From Gelidibacter pelagius (GTDB lineage: Bacteria; Bacteroidota; Bacteroidia; Flavobacteriales; Flavobacteriaceae), in NCBI RefSeq assembly GCF_017581925.1, contig NZ_JAGEVG010000003.1, positions 62,001-126,000 of the forward strand: DNA of 64,000 bases. Direction: 5' to 3'. This document shows, piece by piece, positions 47,019 through 58,900 of this stretch. Made by a program: the position numbers and the translations under genes. Position 1 is the first letter of the stretch. The number at the start of each line of letters is the position of its first letter. A model generated the notes under the pieces. The model was not told the DNA's origin and ran no database searches. It saw only the letters and a list, made by a program, of their open reading frames with translations.

Positions 47019-49973
47019 ATGAATATGAAACAAAATTTTTGGAAAAATTCTATTCTCTTGATCTTTTTAACAGTTCCGTTGCTTCTTGCAGCTCAGGGAA
47101 CTGTTACAGGTAAAGTTACGGAAGGGTCGGCTGGACTACCTCTTCCAGGTGTCAACGTTATTGTAAAAGGAACTACGACCGGTGCCATAACCGATATTGA
47201 TGGCGATTTTGAAATCTTGGTACCTTCATTTCCTTCAACCTTGGTGTTTTCTTCTTTAGGATATGCCACTACGGAAGTCAAGTTGACCGGACCTACAGTT
47301 CTGAGTGTTACCATGGAAGAGTCTGCAACCGGGCTTGAAGAAGTAGTCGTAACAGGATTGGCGAGTTCCGTTAAGCGACAAAACCTTGCGAATGCCGTTT
47401 CTACGGTTTCTGCTGCAGAACTAGTCGGAACTACCAGTCAATCTACGGTAGATGGAGCCTTATACGGTAAAATTCCGGGGGTAAATATTACGGCTACCTC
47501 AGGTGCGCCGGGTGGAGGTTTTGCCTTAAGATTACGGGGAATTTCTTCCATTAATGGAAACAACCAACCGCTCATAATCGTTGATGGTGTCTATTATAAT
47601 AATGTGGAAATTCCATCTGGTCTTCGTTTTGCATCTGGTGCAAACCGTGGGAATGAGGAGAATTCTAGTAACCGTTTGGCAGATCTAGACCCCAATGACA
47701 TTCAGAACATAGAAGTGTTAAAAGGATCTTCTGCTGCTGCGATATATGGGCAACGAGGTAACGCTGGAGTCGTGTTGATTACTACCAAGCGTGGTAAATC
47801 GGGCAAAACCAGAATTAGCTTTAGTCAAGATATTGGTACAAATACCATTGCTAAACGTTTAGGCGTGCGTCCTTGGACGGCCGCATCGGTTGAGAGTGCT
47901 TTTGGTGCTGCAGAAAGAGCCAAATACGAGGCCACAATGGCGGAAAATGGAGGACTATACGATTTTGAGGATATTATTTATGGGAATACTGGTTTTATAA
48001 CCGAAACTCGTTTAAGTGCTACTGGTGGTAACGATAAAACTAAATTTTATGTTGGAGGTTCTTATAGGGACGAAGAAGGTATTATAAAAAATACCGGCTT
48101 TGATCGTTTCTCATTGCGAAGCAATATTGACCATCGTATCTCTAATGTATTTGATTTTAGTTCATCTACCAGTTATACCAGAAGTAATTCCAGTAGAAGT
48201 TTTACTGGAAACGAAAACGAGGGTGGCCTAAGTTATGGGTACACCTTGGCATATACTCGACCATGGACCAATCTATTCCCAGATGAAAATGGTAATTATC
48301 CTGATAACCCCAATGCTGCAGGAAACTCTATTTTTGTGAGGGACAATGCCTTGAATGATGATACCAACGATCGTCTCGTGCAAGGGATGACTCTAAATAC
48401 TAATTTGTTGCGAACCGACACAGATAGGGTTAAAATTGTGACCAGTGGCGGCTTGGATTATTTAGCGAACCAGACGTATGTTTATGTTCCAGAAACTCAT
48501 CAATCCCAAGTGCGACCAGGACCGGGAGGTTTTATAGCTGTAGGGAAAAACAATTTTACCCAATTGAATACGCAAATTATTGGTGTTTGGAATCGTGAAG
48601 CAATGAACGGCAGTTTAGACCTTACCACACAATTGGGTGTAGCTTATCTATATCAAAAGTCGAATCTTGTGAATAGCCGAGGCTCTCTTTTAGCTGCTGG
48701 CCAAACAAGTGTTGACCAATCTGTTAACCAAGTCATTGATCAATTTCGCTCAGAGGAAAAAGATTTTGGATATTTTGGGCAAATAGAAGGTAACTATAAG
48801 GATCAGATTATCGCCACTTTAGGATATCGTATGGATAAATCCTCCAGAAATGGCGACCCTAATAAATTCCATGGATTTCCAAAGGCTTCTTTGGCGATAA
48901 ACATGGCGAATTTCGACTTTTGGACTTTGGAGTCTATTTCTCAGTTGAAGCTAAGGGCAGCTTATGGTGAAACAGGGAGCCCTGCCAGCTTTGGTTCTAC
49001 TTTTACCAGTTTGGGTGCAAGTAACATAGGTGGCAATATTGGACAGTCTGTAGTAGGAAGCAAAGGAGATGCCTTGGTGAAACCTGAAACTGCCAGTGAA
49101 TTGGAATTTGGTTTTGATCTTGGGATTTTTAATAATCAACTCTCTTTTGAGGCGACCTATTACGACAAGAAGGTGAGAGATTTAATATTGACAAGAGCAT
49201 TGCCTTCCTCTTCTGGTTTTACCCAGGAAACTACCAACCTTGGTGACCTTAAAAATACTGGAGTGGAATTAGCTTTAAGAGCTTTTGTGTTTGATAATGA
49301 GAACTTCAAATGGAACACTTCCGTTCAATGGTATAAGAACCGTTCTGAAGTAACGCGCTTGGCCGTACCGGCATTCGCTCAACCTGGCGCTGGATTTGGA
49401 CTTGGTCTTGGAACGTTCTATATTCAAGAAGGACAGTCCGCTACCCAGTTGGTCGGTAATTTAAACCTGGATGGTACAGGAATAAAACCTACCAAAGTGG
49501 GGGATGTAGAACCTGATTTTCAAATGGGTTGGAGCAATAACTTCACGATTTACAAACAATTTGATGTGTCTTTTCTTTTTAACTGGAAACAGGGAGGAGA
49601 AAATCTCAACCTTACGACATTTCTTTCTGATTTAGGATTGGTTACTCCTGATCTAGAAACCGAAGAGGGTAAGGCACGACTTCTTATGCCAGCAAATGCG
49701 GTACGATTCGTGGAACCTGCAGGTTATTTCAGGTTGAGAGAAGCTTCAATTCACTATTCTTTATCTAAAAACACGGTGAATAGTGTATTTGGCAACACCG
49801 TAGAAGGAGTTAAATTGGGGGTATCAGGTAAAAACCTTTTCACCATTAGCGATTACAGTGGTTATGATCCAGAGGTGTCCGTAAACGGTGGTACCGGACT
49901 TTCTACCGGGATAGAGGTAGGTTCATACCCTAGTTCTCGCCAATTTTTCTTTAGCCTAAACGTAAATTTTTAA
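47019..49973 (+). CDS. SusC/RagA-type TonB-linked outer-membrane transporter
   Basis: A 984-aa outer-membrane protein. The signal peptide ends LLLAAQ (residues about 1-26). Next comes a carboxypeptidase-regulatory-like domain (GTVTGKVTEGSAGLPLPGVN to the end of TTEVKLTG, about 28-100), a TonB-box-like region (LEEVVVTGLASSVKRQN), the plug (DGALYGKIPGVNITATSGAP, PLIIVDGVYYNN, VLKGSSAAAIYGQRGNAGVV), and the 22-strand barrel that ends in FFFSLNVNF. It imports a bound nutrient with energy from TonB and pairs with the SusD-like lipoprotein encoded 10 bases downstream. No glycoside hydrolase is nearby; the neighbours suggest peptides as cargo. Confidence 0.95.
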   Translation: MNMKQNFWKNSILLIFLTVPLLLAAQGTVTGKVTEGSAGLPLPGVNVIVKGTTTGAITDIDGDFEILVPSFPSTLVFSSLGYATTEVKLTGPTVLSVTMEESATGLEEVVVTGLASSVKRQNLANAVSTVSAAELVGTTSQSTVDGALYGKIPGVNITATSGAPGGGFALRLRGISSINGNNQPLIIVDGVYYNNVEIPSGLRFASGANRGNEENSSNRLADLDPNDIQNIEVLKGSSAAAIYGQRGNAGVVLITTKRGKSGKTRISFSQDIGTNTIAKRLGVRPWTAASVESAFGAAERAKYEATMAENGGLYDFEDIIYGNTGFITETRLSATGGNDKTKFYVGGSYRDEEGIIKNTGFDRFSLRSNIDHRISNVFDFSSSTSYTRSNSSRSFTGNENEGGLSYGYTLAYTRPWTNLFPDENGNYPDNPNAAGNSIFVRDNALNDDTNDRLVQGMTLNTNLLRTDTDRVKIVTSGGLDYLANQTYVYVPETHQSQVRPGPGGFIAVGKNNFTQLNTQIIGVWNREAMNGSLDLTTQLGVAYLYQKSNLVNSRGSLLAAGQTSVDQSVNQVIDQFRSEEKDFGYFGQIEGNYKDQIIATLGYRMDKSSRNGDPNKFHGFPKASLAINMANFDFWTLESISQLKLRAAYGETGSPASFGSTFTSLGASNIGGNIGQSVVGSKGDALVKPETASELEFGFDLGIFNNQLSFEATYYDKKVRDLILTRALPSSSGFTQETTNLGDLKNTGVELALRAFVFDNENFKWNTSVQWYKNRSEVTRLAVPAFAQPGAGFGLGLGTFYIQEGQSATQLVGNLNLDGTGIKPTKVGDVEPDFQMGWSNNFTIYKQFDVSFLFNWKQGGENLNLTTFLSDLGLVTPDLETEEGKARLLMPANAVRFVEPAGYFRLREASIHYSLSKNTVNSVFGNTVEGVKLGVSGKNLFTISDYSGYDPEVSVNGGTGLSTGIEVGSYPSSRQFFFSLNVNF

Positions 49974-49983
49974 AAAAAATAAT

Positions 49984-51300
49984 ATGAAAAATAATATAAA
50001 AACTTTAGCGATTGTGACCTTCATAATCCCACTATTCTCGCTTATGGTTTCTTGTACTTTTGATGAAGTCGTAGATCCAAACGGGCCAAGTGTGGATGGG
50101 GTCTTGAAGAATGCATCCAAAGGCCAATTGAACGAGCTTGTGGTTGCGATTGAATCTACGTCCCGAAATGGAATAGGAAACGAAGCTACTTCTAATGGAG
50201 TTTTGGGAAGAGAGCTTTATCTTTTTAATGCGGAACCGCGTAATACAGGAGATTTGCTGGGCAAAGATGGCCTACAGCTAGACAACAACTCTTTTTACAG
50301 CGTAGGATCATGGAATGGGAATTACAGATGTATAAAGAATATCAATCTTTTACTCGAAGCTGTTGCCAATACTGATGCCGTAAACGAAAGCGAAAAGAAC
50401 GGCTACATCGGTTATGCCAAGACGATGATGGCATCAGAGTTGATACAAATACTTAAGTCTTACGGAAAAGCACGATTGGACGTAGCCGATCCTGAAAACA
50501 TGGGACCAATTGTAGAATTCAATGAAGGTCTTGCTAAGGCTCGCGCTCTTTTGGAAGAAGGACAACAAAGCCTTTCCAGTGCAGGAAGCAGTTTTGCATT
50601 TACATTGAGTAATGGTTTTAATGGTTTCCAAGAGCCATCTACCTTTTCTGAATTTAACAGAGCATGGGCTGGCGTGGCTGCGGTTTATGCTGGTGACGGA
50701 AATGCGGCACTGACCGCTTTGTCTAACTCCTACTTGGATCTGGCAGGAGATTTGGATATTGGTCCAAAGCATATATTCGGCTTGGGTGGTGGCGATCAAT
50801 CGAATACGGTGTTCAAGGTTCCTGGCCTTAATGGGGATCAGATTATAGTCCATAATTCTTGGATTGCGGATGCAGAGGCTGGAGATTTGAGAGTGGAGCA
50901 GAAGTCTGCCTTAAGAACAAACCCAGCTTCACAAGATGGTCTAAACGGCACCCATGAAACACGTTTATACGACTCTGATACCAGTCCTATCGATTTTCTT
51001 AGGAATGAGGAGTTAATATTGGTCTATGCGGAAGCAAGTATTTTGGCCAGTAATTTTCAGGATGCAGAAGATGCGTTAAACGTCATCAGAAATTCGGCCA
51101 ACTTGCCTGATTATTCAGGTGCGCAAACGGCAGAGGCATTAACAGCTGAGATGCTGAAACAACGAAGATATTCACTTTGGTCCGAAAACCATAGAATGTT
51201 CGATTTAAGACGGTATGGATTATCCAATACTCTGTCTATAGATAGGCCTGGAGATCAGGTATTTAATACAATGCCAATTCCGTTACCGGAAACCTATTAA
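49984..51300 (+). CDS. SusD/RagB-family nutrient-binding lipoprotein
   Basis: A 438-aa surface lipoprotein (lipobox LFSLMVSCTF, cysteine at residue 24). It works as the lid of the SusC transporter encoded just upstream. SusD-like features are WNGNYRCIKNINLLLEAV near residue 105, the helical TPR-like pairs in the middle, DFLRNEELILVYAEASILAS near 338, and the C-terminal block MLKQRRYSLWSENHRMFDLR. It is somewhat short for the family (usually 480-600 aa), so the ligand-binding insert is probably small. A terminator follows at 51368. Confidence 0.92.
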   Translation: MKNNIKTLAIVTFIIPLFSLMVSCTFDEVVDPNGPSVDGVLKNASKGQLNELVVAIESTSRNGIGNEATSNGVLGRELYLFNAEPRNTGDLLGKDGLQLDNNSFYSVGSWNGNYRCIKNINLLLEAVANTDAVNESEKNGYIGYAKTMMASELIQILKSYGKARLDVADPENMGPIVEFNEGLAKARALLEEGQQSLSSAGSSFAFTLSNGFNGFQEPSTFSEFNRAWAGVAAVYAGDGNAALTALSNSYLDLAGDLDIGPKHIFGLGGGDQSNTVFKVPGLNGDQIIVHNSWIADAEAGDLRVEQKSALRTNPASQDGLNGTHETRLYDSDTSPIDFLRNEELILVYAEASILASNFQDAEDALNVIRNSANLPDYSGAQTAEALTAEMLKQRRYSLWSENHRMFDLRRYGLSNTLSIDRPGDQVFNTMPIPLPETY

Positions 51301-51637
51301 GGTATAGTCTATTATAAGAATCAAGGAATTGGTTATGAACTAATTCAGATTCGGAAATCAGCAAGCAAGCCCGATGATAACTCGTCGGGCTTTTTATTTC
51401 CACCAATTGGTATTTATACTCCAAAAGTTTGTCTCGATCGACAAGACAACTTCATATACATATTTGTGGACTTACTCGCCCGTACCTGTCGGACGAGCCC
51501 TGTGATTCTGAATTATCCATCAGTCCTATTTAATTTTGAAATATTTAGTTCTTTCAGGTGCTTTACTTATAAGATTTAATTTATTTATCTTTAAATTAGA
51601 CTGTTTTTACATACGACCACTAATAAAAATTAATCCT
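51301..51637. other. Intergenic region after susD
   Basis: It holds the terminator at 51368. Near 51427-51455 a stretch TTTGTCTCGATCGACAAGAC resembles the sequence at 9747-9772 after nrdJ. No ORF is supported; the in-frame extension of the next gene back to 51536 does not carry a signal peptide at its start. Confidence 0.5.
51368..51395 (+). terminator. Terminator of the susCD operon
   Basis: The stem AGCCCGATGA / TCGTCGGGCT (one G-T pair) with a 4-base loop is followed by TTTTT. Confidence 0.8.
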
Positions 51638-53515
51638 ATGAAAATTTATCGTATTCCCTTTGTCTTTATCTTTTTGTTAGCTGTCCAGATATTCTATGGA
51701 CAGGAGCAAAAAGATATCTTTGAAAAACTTGATGAAATTGCCATTATTGATCAAAAGATCATGATGCCCATGCGAGACGGAATTCGTCTAGCTACTGATA
51801 TCTACCGGCCTAAAACCACAGAAAAGGTGCCAATTATCTTTTCGCGGACACCTTATAATTTTAATACCTGGGTTGATGGCGTGCAACAAACCCGAACGGC
51901 CCAGCAAGCCTATGAAGCAGTCAAACGCGGATATGCCTTTGTCGTACAAAATGAGCGCGGACGTTATTTTTCTGAAGGCGAATGGGATATTTTGGGGATG
52001 CCACTCACCGATGGTTATGATGCATTTTCGTGGATGGCCGATCAATCATGGTCTAACGGTAAAATAGGTACTTATGGCTGTTCCTCTACGGCAGAATGGC
52101 AGATGGCTGTATCCGCGCTCGATCATCCCTCACATGCGGCCATGGTTCCACAAGGTTTTGGCGCAGGAATTGGAACGGTTGGTGACATTAAGGAGCAGGG
52201 CAATTGGTATCGAGGCGGTGTAGAGCAGCTTTTGTTCTTCGCTTGGTTATATGGGGTAGAACAAGATAAATTTAAGCCAAGAATCCCTGAAGGTGCGACG
52301 CAGGAAGACTTGATCAGAATTTCAAGGTTCTATGATCTGGCTCCAAAAAAACCACCCATGGATATGGCAGAATCGCTTAAGCATTTACCAATTAAAGATA
52401 TCGTTAAGAATATGCACGGGAAACAGGAGGTCTTTGATAAAATGGTCGTACGTAAACCCAATGATCCAGCCTGGTACGAAGGAGGCCTTTATCATGATAC
52501 CATGGAAATCGGTGCACCTGGTTTTTGGTTCGCCTCTTGGTATGATGTTTCAATCACGCCCAATTTGGCCTTATTCAACCATGTTCGCAACAATTCAAAA
52601 GATCCTGAAATACGAGAAAATCAATATTTGGTAATTGCTCCTACCTTGCATTGTGCATTTACCCGTGCAACCGAAAACACGATAGTCGGTCAACGTAGTG
52701 TAGGCGATGCCCGTTTAAATTATGACGAACAGATCTATGCTTGGTGGGATCTTTGGTTGAAAGGAGAAGCCAATGATTTCAAGAAAAACACGCCTCGAAT
52801 ACAATATTATACTATGGGTAGCAATGATTGGAAATCGGCGGAGGAATGGCCACCGGCAGATACTAAAATGACGACCTATTATTTGAATAGTGATGGAAAG
52901 GCCAACACCCTTAAAGGCAATGGCACGCTAACAAAAAAGAAAGCGACGAGAGATAACCCAGATTCTTTTGTTTACGATCCCATGAATCCTGTTAATTCTT
53001 TAGGTGGGAATGTATGCTGCACGGGGAATGCCGTTCAAGGTGGTGCATTTGATCAGCAAAAGGCAGAAGAAAATCCTAATATTCTTGTTTATACTACAGA
53101 CGTTCTTACGGAAGGTATAGAAGTAACTGGGTTTATTGAGTCTACACTTTATGTTTCTTCTGACGCTAAGGATACGGATTTCACTATTAAGCTGATCGAT
53201 GTATATCCTGACGGTACGGCCTATAATCTTGATGAAACCATACAGCGTGTGCGTTATCGAGAAGGATATGATAAAGAGGTTTTCATGGAAGAAGGCAAGG
53301 TGTATAAAGTCGATTTGACGCCAATGGCTACAAGTAATTATTTTAAAAAAGGACATCGTATCAGAATCGAGGTTTCTAGCAGTAACTTTCCCCGTTTTGC
53401 TCGTAATCTGAACACTGGAGGAAATAATTTTGACGAATCAGAAGGCATTATAGCAGAAAATAAAATACATCATTCTAAGCAATATCCTTCACAAATACGA
53501 TTGCCTATTCGGTAA
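51638..53515 (+). CDS. CocE/NonD-family (S15-like) exported hydrolase
   Basis: A 625-aa protein from ATG 51638, where a signal peptide begins ([21 protein letters not shown]). The N-terminal alpha/beta domain has [39 protein letters not shown] and the nucleophile elbow [10 protein letters not shown] with Ser149. The C-terminal jelly-roll domain (about 420-625) includes [18 protein letters not shown] and [19 protein letters not shown]. The family covers X-Pro dipeptidyl peptidases and acyl hydrolases such as glutaryl-7-ACA acylase. Given the peptidase-rich surroundings, peptide hydrolysis is the likelier role. Starting at 51536 would put 34 residues before the signal peptide, so it is not used. 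Confidence 0.87.
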   Translation: MKIYRIPFVFIFLLAVQIFYGQEQKDIFEKLDEIAIIDQKIMMPMRDGIRLATDIYRPKTTEKVPIIFSRTPYNFNTWVDGVQQTRTAQQAYEAVKRGYAFVVQNERGRYFSEGEWDILGMPLTDGYDAFSWMADQSWSNGKIGTYGCSSTAEWQMAVSALDHPSHAAMVPQGFGAGIGTVGDIKEQGNWYRGGVEQLLFFAWLYGVEQDKFKPRIPEGATQEDLIRISRFYDLAPKKPPMDMAESLKHLPIKDIVKNMHGKQEVFDKMVVRKPNDPAWYEGGLYHDTMEIGAPGFWFASWYDVSITPNLALFNHVRNNSKDPEIRENQYLVIAPTLHCAFTRATENTIVGQRSVGDARLNYDEQIYAWWDLWLKGEANDFKKNTPRIQYYTMGSNDWKSAEEWPPADTKMTTYYLNSDGKANTLKGNGTLTKKKATRDNPDSFVYDPMNPVNSLGGNVCCTGNAVQGGAFDQQKAEENPNILVYTTDVLTEGIEVTGFIESTLYVSSDAKDTDFTIKLIDVYPDGTAYNLDETIQRVRYREGYDKEVFMEEGKVYKVDLTPMATSNYFKKGHRIRIEVSSSNFPRFARNLNTGGNNFDESEGIIAENKIHHSKQYPSQIRLPIR

Positions 53516-53606
53516 CACAATCATTGAAAGAATATTTTGACACTTGGTAATGGAATGCTGTAATTAGGTTCCAAAACCCCAGAAGATGAGTGTTACAATA
53601 CCTAAA

Positions 53607-53650
53607 TGCATCCATAAAGTTGATATACTTCAACTTCATGGATGCAATTT
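53607..53650. terminator. Terminator between the convergent S15-like and S9 peptidase genes
   Basis: An imperfect stem of about 18 bp (TGCATCCATAAAGTTGA against TTCAACTTCATGGATGCA) is followed by T-rich sequence, between two convergent genes. Confidence 0.7.
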
Positions 53651-53722
53651 TTAAGATATCAAAAAACTCTTTTATAGGTCAATAATTTATCGAGTTTTAC
53701 TGGAGAGAATAGTCATTGAAAC

Positions 53723-55747
53723 CTAATCTTTACTTTTATATTTATCAAACCAAGACAATATACTTGCAATTTTGGCAATGAGATTACTTGGTTTATTGGC
53801 AATGCCATGAGACGCTCCGGGAATTCTTACCATAGCAGTTTCTACCTGTTGAATTTTGAGTGCAGTATATAGTTGCTCCATCTCACTAATTGGCGTCCTA
53901 TAATCGTCTTCACCACCTAACACCATGGTTGGAGTGGTAATATTGCCAACATAAGACAATGGGGATCTTTTTAAATACGCTTCAGGATTATCCCAAGGTT
54001 TATCCCCAAACCAATACTTGTAGAAGAATGCTGGGCTATCTGCATAAAGTACAAAACTGTACCAGTTAATCACCGGCTTAGCCACCACAGCAGCTTTGAA
54101 TCTGTTGGTTTTGCCAATAATCCAAGCCGTTAACACCCCACCGCCTGAGCCACCGGTAACAAAGAGATTGTTGGTGTCTATATTGCCCATTTCGATAACA
54201 GCATCAACACCAGACATGAGGTCTTCATAATCATGGTTGGGATAATCATGGTGAATCAAATTTCCAAACTCCTGTCCGTAGCCTGTACTTCCCCTTGGGT
54301 TGGAATATAAAACCACATAACCTGCAGCGGCATACATTTGGATTTCGGCTGAAAATACCGAACCATAACTGGCAAAAGGACCGCCATGTATTTCAAGGAT
54401 TAACGGATATTTCTTAGTAGAATCAAAGTTAGGCGGCGTGACGATCCAACCTTGAATGTCTCTATTGTCATAAGAAGACTTCCACCAGATTTCTTTCACA
54501 TTACCCAGTTGTTTGTCAGCAAACAGGTCTTTATTTACATTAGTAATCCGTGTGGTTTCACCTCCATTCCAAACCGCTAAATCTGCAGGATGGTCAGTTC
54601 CGCCAAGGGTATAAGCAAGCTTGTTTTTGGCTTCTGAATAGGAAGCAGCATTGTATGGACGCCCTAATGAAAGTCCACCAAGCTGGTTGGTAATAGTTCT
54701 TATTTTTCCTGTGAGTGCAACATGGCCAATTTTGGTATCACCTTTTTCATCATACTGAAAATAAAGACCTTTGCCGTTATCTTCCCAAATTGGATTAGAA
54801 ATATCTCGGTCTAAATCTTTGGTCACAATTTTGCTGCCAGAACCATCTGCATTCATTATATATAGATTGGAAACCGTATAGCCTTGATAGGTATCATCAA
54901 ATCCTGTATAGGCTATTTGACTTCCATCGGGCGACAAAACTGCACCACCATCTGGACCTTTCCGAGTTGTGAGTGCTTTAATGGCGCCTGTGCTGATGGT
55001 GAGCTGGTAAATTTCGCTATTCCTAGGTTCCATCTCATGGTTTTCGTGAAGATTGGCGTCAAAATAAAGCGATTTTCCGTCTTTGGACCAAATTGGATTT
55101 CCGTGATCGTCAGCAGTAAAGGTGAGCTGTCTTGGAGTACCACCATCTGTAGAGATTATAAACAATTGCTCGTTACCGCTTTTAAGATAGCCCTGACCAT
55201 CGCCTCTATAGTTCATTTGGTCAATATAAATTGGGGGTGCATTCCATTTGGCGCCTTCAGGTTTTTGTGGTAGGGTGATAGGTGATTTTTTGGCAGCAGG
55301 AACAAACATAGAAAATGCCAATTGTGTATCGTCCCAAGACCATGACACCGCTCCGGGACTTTCAGGAGTGTTGGTAAGCGCTACTACATCTTTCAAGTCG
55401 ACCCACATCATATAGAGTTTTGTCCGATCATCTTTCATGTTCGATTTGAACACTATTTTAGTGCCGTTATGCGACCATCTTGGTTGAGAATCGTTTTGAT
55501 TTCCAGTGGTAAGGGGTCTGTTTTGGCTGCCATCTGTATTTACCATCCAAAGATTAGACAAGTTTCGGTCTGTCATAACATCTTTAAAATTCCGGACGTA
55601 GATAATGCGGTTGCCATCGGGAGAGATTTGAGGATCGGAAATATATTCCAAATTAAAAACATCCAGAAGTTCCAGGTTTTGAGCCCTTTGAGCGATACTA
55701 TTGCCACAGATAAGTAAGGAAATAATAAGAAAATAAATGCTTTTCAT
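53723..55747 (-). CDS. S9-family prolyl-oligopeptidase-type peptidase
   Basis: A 674-aa exported peptidase with a signal peptide (IISLLICGNSIAQ). The N-terminal half is a WD40-like/TolB-type propeller with repeats such as DPQISPDGNRIIYVRN, QPRWSHNGTKIVF and PDGSQIAYTG. The C-terminal catalytic domain has HGGPFASYGSVF, nucleophile Ser534 in VTGGSGGGVLTAWI, Asp in LGGEDDYRTP and His in PGASHGIANKP. This is the acylaminoacyl-peptidase/DPP-like group, cutting short peptides in the periplasm. It is followed upstream, in the same direction, by the tricorn-like gene 155 bases away. Confidence 0.92.
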   Translation of the reverse strand: MKSIYFLIISLLICGNSIAQRAQNLELLDVFNLEYISDPQISPDGNRIIYVRNFKDVMTDRNLSNLWMVNTDGSQNRPLTTGNQNDSQPRWSHNGTKIVFKSNMKDDRTKLYMMWVDLKDVVALTNTPESPGAVSWSWDDTQLAFSMFVPAAKKSPITLPQKPEGAKWNAPPIYIDQMNYRGDGQGYLKSGNEQLFIISTDGGTPRQLTFTADDHGNPIWSKDGKSLYFDANLHENHEMEPRNSEIYQLTISTGAIKALTTRKGPDGGAVLSPDGSQIAYTGFDDTYQGYTVSNLYIMNADGSGSKIVTKDLDRDISNPIWEDNGKGLYFQYDEKGDTKIGHVALTGKIRTITNQLGGLSLGRPYNAASYSEAKNKLAYTLGGTDHPADLAVWNGGETTRITNVNKDLFADKQLGNVKEIWWKSSYDNRDIQGWIVTPPNFDSTKKYPLILEIHGGPFASYGSVFSAEIQMYAAAGYVVLYSNPRGSTGYGQEFGNLIHHDYPNHDYEDLMSGVDAVIEMGNIDTNNLFVTGGSGGGVLTAWIIGKTNRFKAAVVAKPVINWYSFVLYADSPAFFYKYWFGDKPWDNPEAYLKRSPLSYVGNITTPTMVLGGEDDYRTPISEMEQLYTALKIQQVETAMVRIPGASHGIANKPSNLIAKIASILSWFDKYKSKD

Positions 55748-55902
55748 GATTTATCGGATTGATTATAAAAATGTAGGTTATCTCATCTAACTGGGAAGAA
55801 TTCGGTATGCTATTAAAAATAAAATTTAATGTTATTTTTTTAATTCTATTTATGTCTACCAGTGGATTTTAATTTCCGCAGGCTTTCTTTTAGTTGCATC
55901 AA

Positions 55903-58900
55903 TTAAGGTTTTAAATCCTTTAGAATTTCGGCGATGGCTTCGTCTAATTGTGGTTGCTTGCCCGTGAGTCGGTCTTTAAAGTCTTCTTTTACATAAATGT
56001 CTGGTGCTACACCTGTGTGTTCTAAGTTATCGCCGCTCAACGTGTAGCAACCCCAAGATGGCAAACGATAGGATGAACCATCTACCAAACGGCCGGCTGA
56101 AGTAAAAATAATCCAACGGTAGGTTTCTGTTCCGATGATTTTTCCTAAGCCCAATTCTTTAAAACCGGCAGCTGTAACTTCGGCATCACTTAATGATTGC
56201 TCATTGATCAGTAAAACTATCGGTTTTGCTGCAGGTCCAAAATTGGGTTGTGGTGCCAATTTTCCATTTCTATATTTCCATTGCGCGTAGGGTTTTTGAG
56301 ATAAGAACTGTAAAACGGCATCGTGCACGTTTCCGCCTGTATTATTTCTTAAATCTAAAATTAAAGCGTCCTTTCTATAGGCTTCAGAAACCATCTCTTT
56401 CATGAAATTATCGAGTTCACTACCGCTCATATTTTTCATGTGGACATAAGCTATTTTATCATTGCTTTTTTCATCTACATACTTCTGATTGTCTTCCACC
56501 CATTCATCATACAGCAAATCTTTAAACTCTCTGGTAGCAATTGGATGTAGGTTTACAGTAATGTCGTTGCCATTTCTTTTAAATGTTAACTGCATTTCGT
56601 TATCCAAGGATGGTCCAGAAAAATAGGCTTCTCTATTTGTTTTGAAATCTACCGGCTTCCCATTGACTTTGGTTAAAATATCACCTGGTTTAATGTCTTT
56701 TCCAGTGATATCCGCAGGGCTTTTACTAACAATATGTGCGACTTTATAAGGGTTGTCTTGAGAGAAAATGATTCCTGATTCTGAAGTGGAACTGCCGTAA
56801 TAGGTCTCATCTTCTTTCCCGGAGGTATTAAATCCAACATGGGAGGTATTTAACTCACCAAGCATATCGTTAAATAACATACTCAATTGTGAACGTTTTG
56901 TGAGGTAGGGTAGAAAGTGAGCGTACTTATCTCTAAGTTGTTGCCAGTTTTCTCCGTGGAAATTTTCATCGTAATAATTACTCTCAAAACCTGCCCAGGC
57001 TTCAAAAAACATCTGATGAAATTCATTTGCCAGATTTTTTCGAAATGTGGCTTCTGTTTCAATTTTTTCAAGCTTGTTGCTTTTTAGGTCCAAGGTATGG
57101 ATAGTGCCATTCAACAAGGCGTAATATCCGTCTTTAGAGGCTTCCAGTTGACCGTCCCTAATCACTTGGTCATCTACTTTTTCAGTTTTGTTTTCTTCAA
57201 AAGGCTTTATAATGGTTCTCCATAATTTATATTTTCCTTGGTCGTGATTTGAAACATAATACACATAGGTCGTTTCATCCTTTGTAATGACATAAGGGTC
57301 ATTTTGTGACCCAAATGAAGGACTGATGCGTTCGATACGATCCATCAGTCCTTTTTTATTGATGGTGATTGAAATAGGCTCATTGATGCTATCTTTTTCT
57401 TTTTTGTCTTTACTTTTCTTGTCAGAGCTATCCTTGTCCTTTTTTTCGTCTTCTTTAAAAAGTTCGTCAAACTTATTTAATTTAAAAGGTGCGTCATAGG
57501 TGTCTAAAGCCATTCTGTAAATATGTGTATCTCCAATACCTCTTGGGAACGAAGGTTGCGTTAAGTTAGATTGAAAGTAGATGTATTTTCCATCTGGAGA
57601 CCATGTGGGATTACTTTCTGAAACCCCAGTTTGGGTTAAGTTTATAATTTCTTTGGTTGCGATATGATAAGTAAACATATCGAGTTCAAAATTGCGAAAG
57701 GCAGAGTATAAAACATAGGAATCGTCCGGTGAAAATTGAGGGACTGGTGGACGAAGTGCCCAAAATTCATCGGTCACAATAGTTGTACTTTTTAAAGTTT
57801 TTAAATCCAATAGTCTTAATTCATCACGGCCACTTATATAAGCCGCATGTTCCATTTTATGGTCTATAGCAATACTGGCGTTGTTTTTTGCCTCGTTGGT
57901 AAGTCTTTTTTCTTCACCTGTTCCATCGGCAGCAATAGTAAATAGATTGGTGTAACCAGAAGCGGTCTGATTATATAATAGCCTACGATTATCCTTTAGC
58001 CATTTTACTTCCTTAACACGCTCATTGGGATTGGTGTTTAATTTTTTGATAAACTTACCTTTTATGTCCGACACAAACAGTTCGCCACGAGAAATGAATG
58101 CCATCTTCTTATTATCTGGCGATATGGACATAGTACTGATATTACCCTTAGTTTTAAAATCCTGCTCTTTAACGAGTGTGTTATTTGTATTTATTAGAAT
58201 CTTGACCTTTTGAGTTTTATTTGAAGCTACGTCGTACAAGAAAATCTGATAGTCTTTAGTAAACACAATCTTATTTCCGTTGGCACTAACCTGTGGCCAA
58301 CCGATTGAAGTTTCAAATTTTGTCAAGGCTGTTTTAGTAGCTCCATCTTTAAAAGTATATAAATTGTATTCTCCGTTGATTTCATCGGAAACGAAGTAAA
58401 TAACACCATTTTTATCTACGGTGGCCCACATATCTTTTCCGATATAATCGGTGTATTCTTTGAATGCCTTGGTTTTTGGATTGTAGGATTTAATATCGGG
58501 ATTGTAAGCGCCTTTATAGCGTTTACGATTGGTGAAATTTTTGCTTTCCCAGCTTTCATTAAAGAAAATTTCGTCTGTTTTAGGATGGGAAACAACATTA
58601 TGGACATTGTTGAAATAATTTTCAAACAACCGTATTGGTGTGCCTCCAGAAACAGGAACATTATAACCACTATAACGATTGTACCGCGATGAGGTAAAAT
58701 AAATTTCTTTGGAATCCCACGACCAGCTATCTACATCATCTGCGGCATCATGAAACGTGAGTTGTTTAATCTCACCGCCATCTATTGGCATGACATAAAC
58801 ATCCTTATTGCCATATTGTGTGGCGCTAAAGGCCAACCATTTTCCGTCTGGTGAAATACGCGGCAGGGTTTCTTCTCCTTCCATTGCTGTGAGCCTAAAT

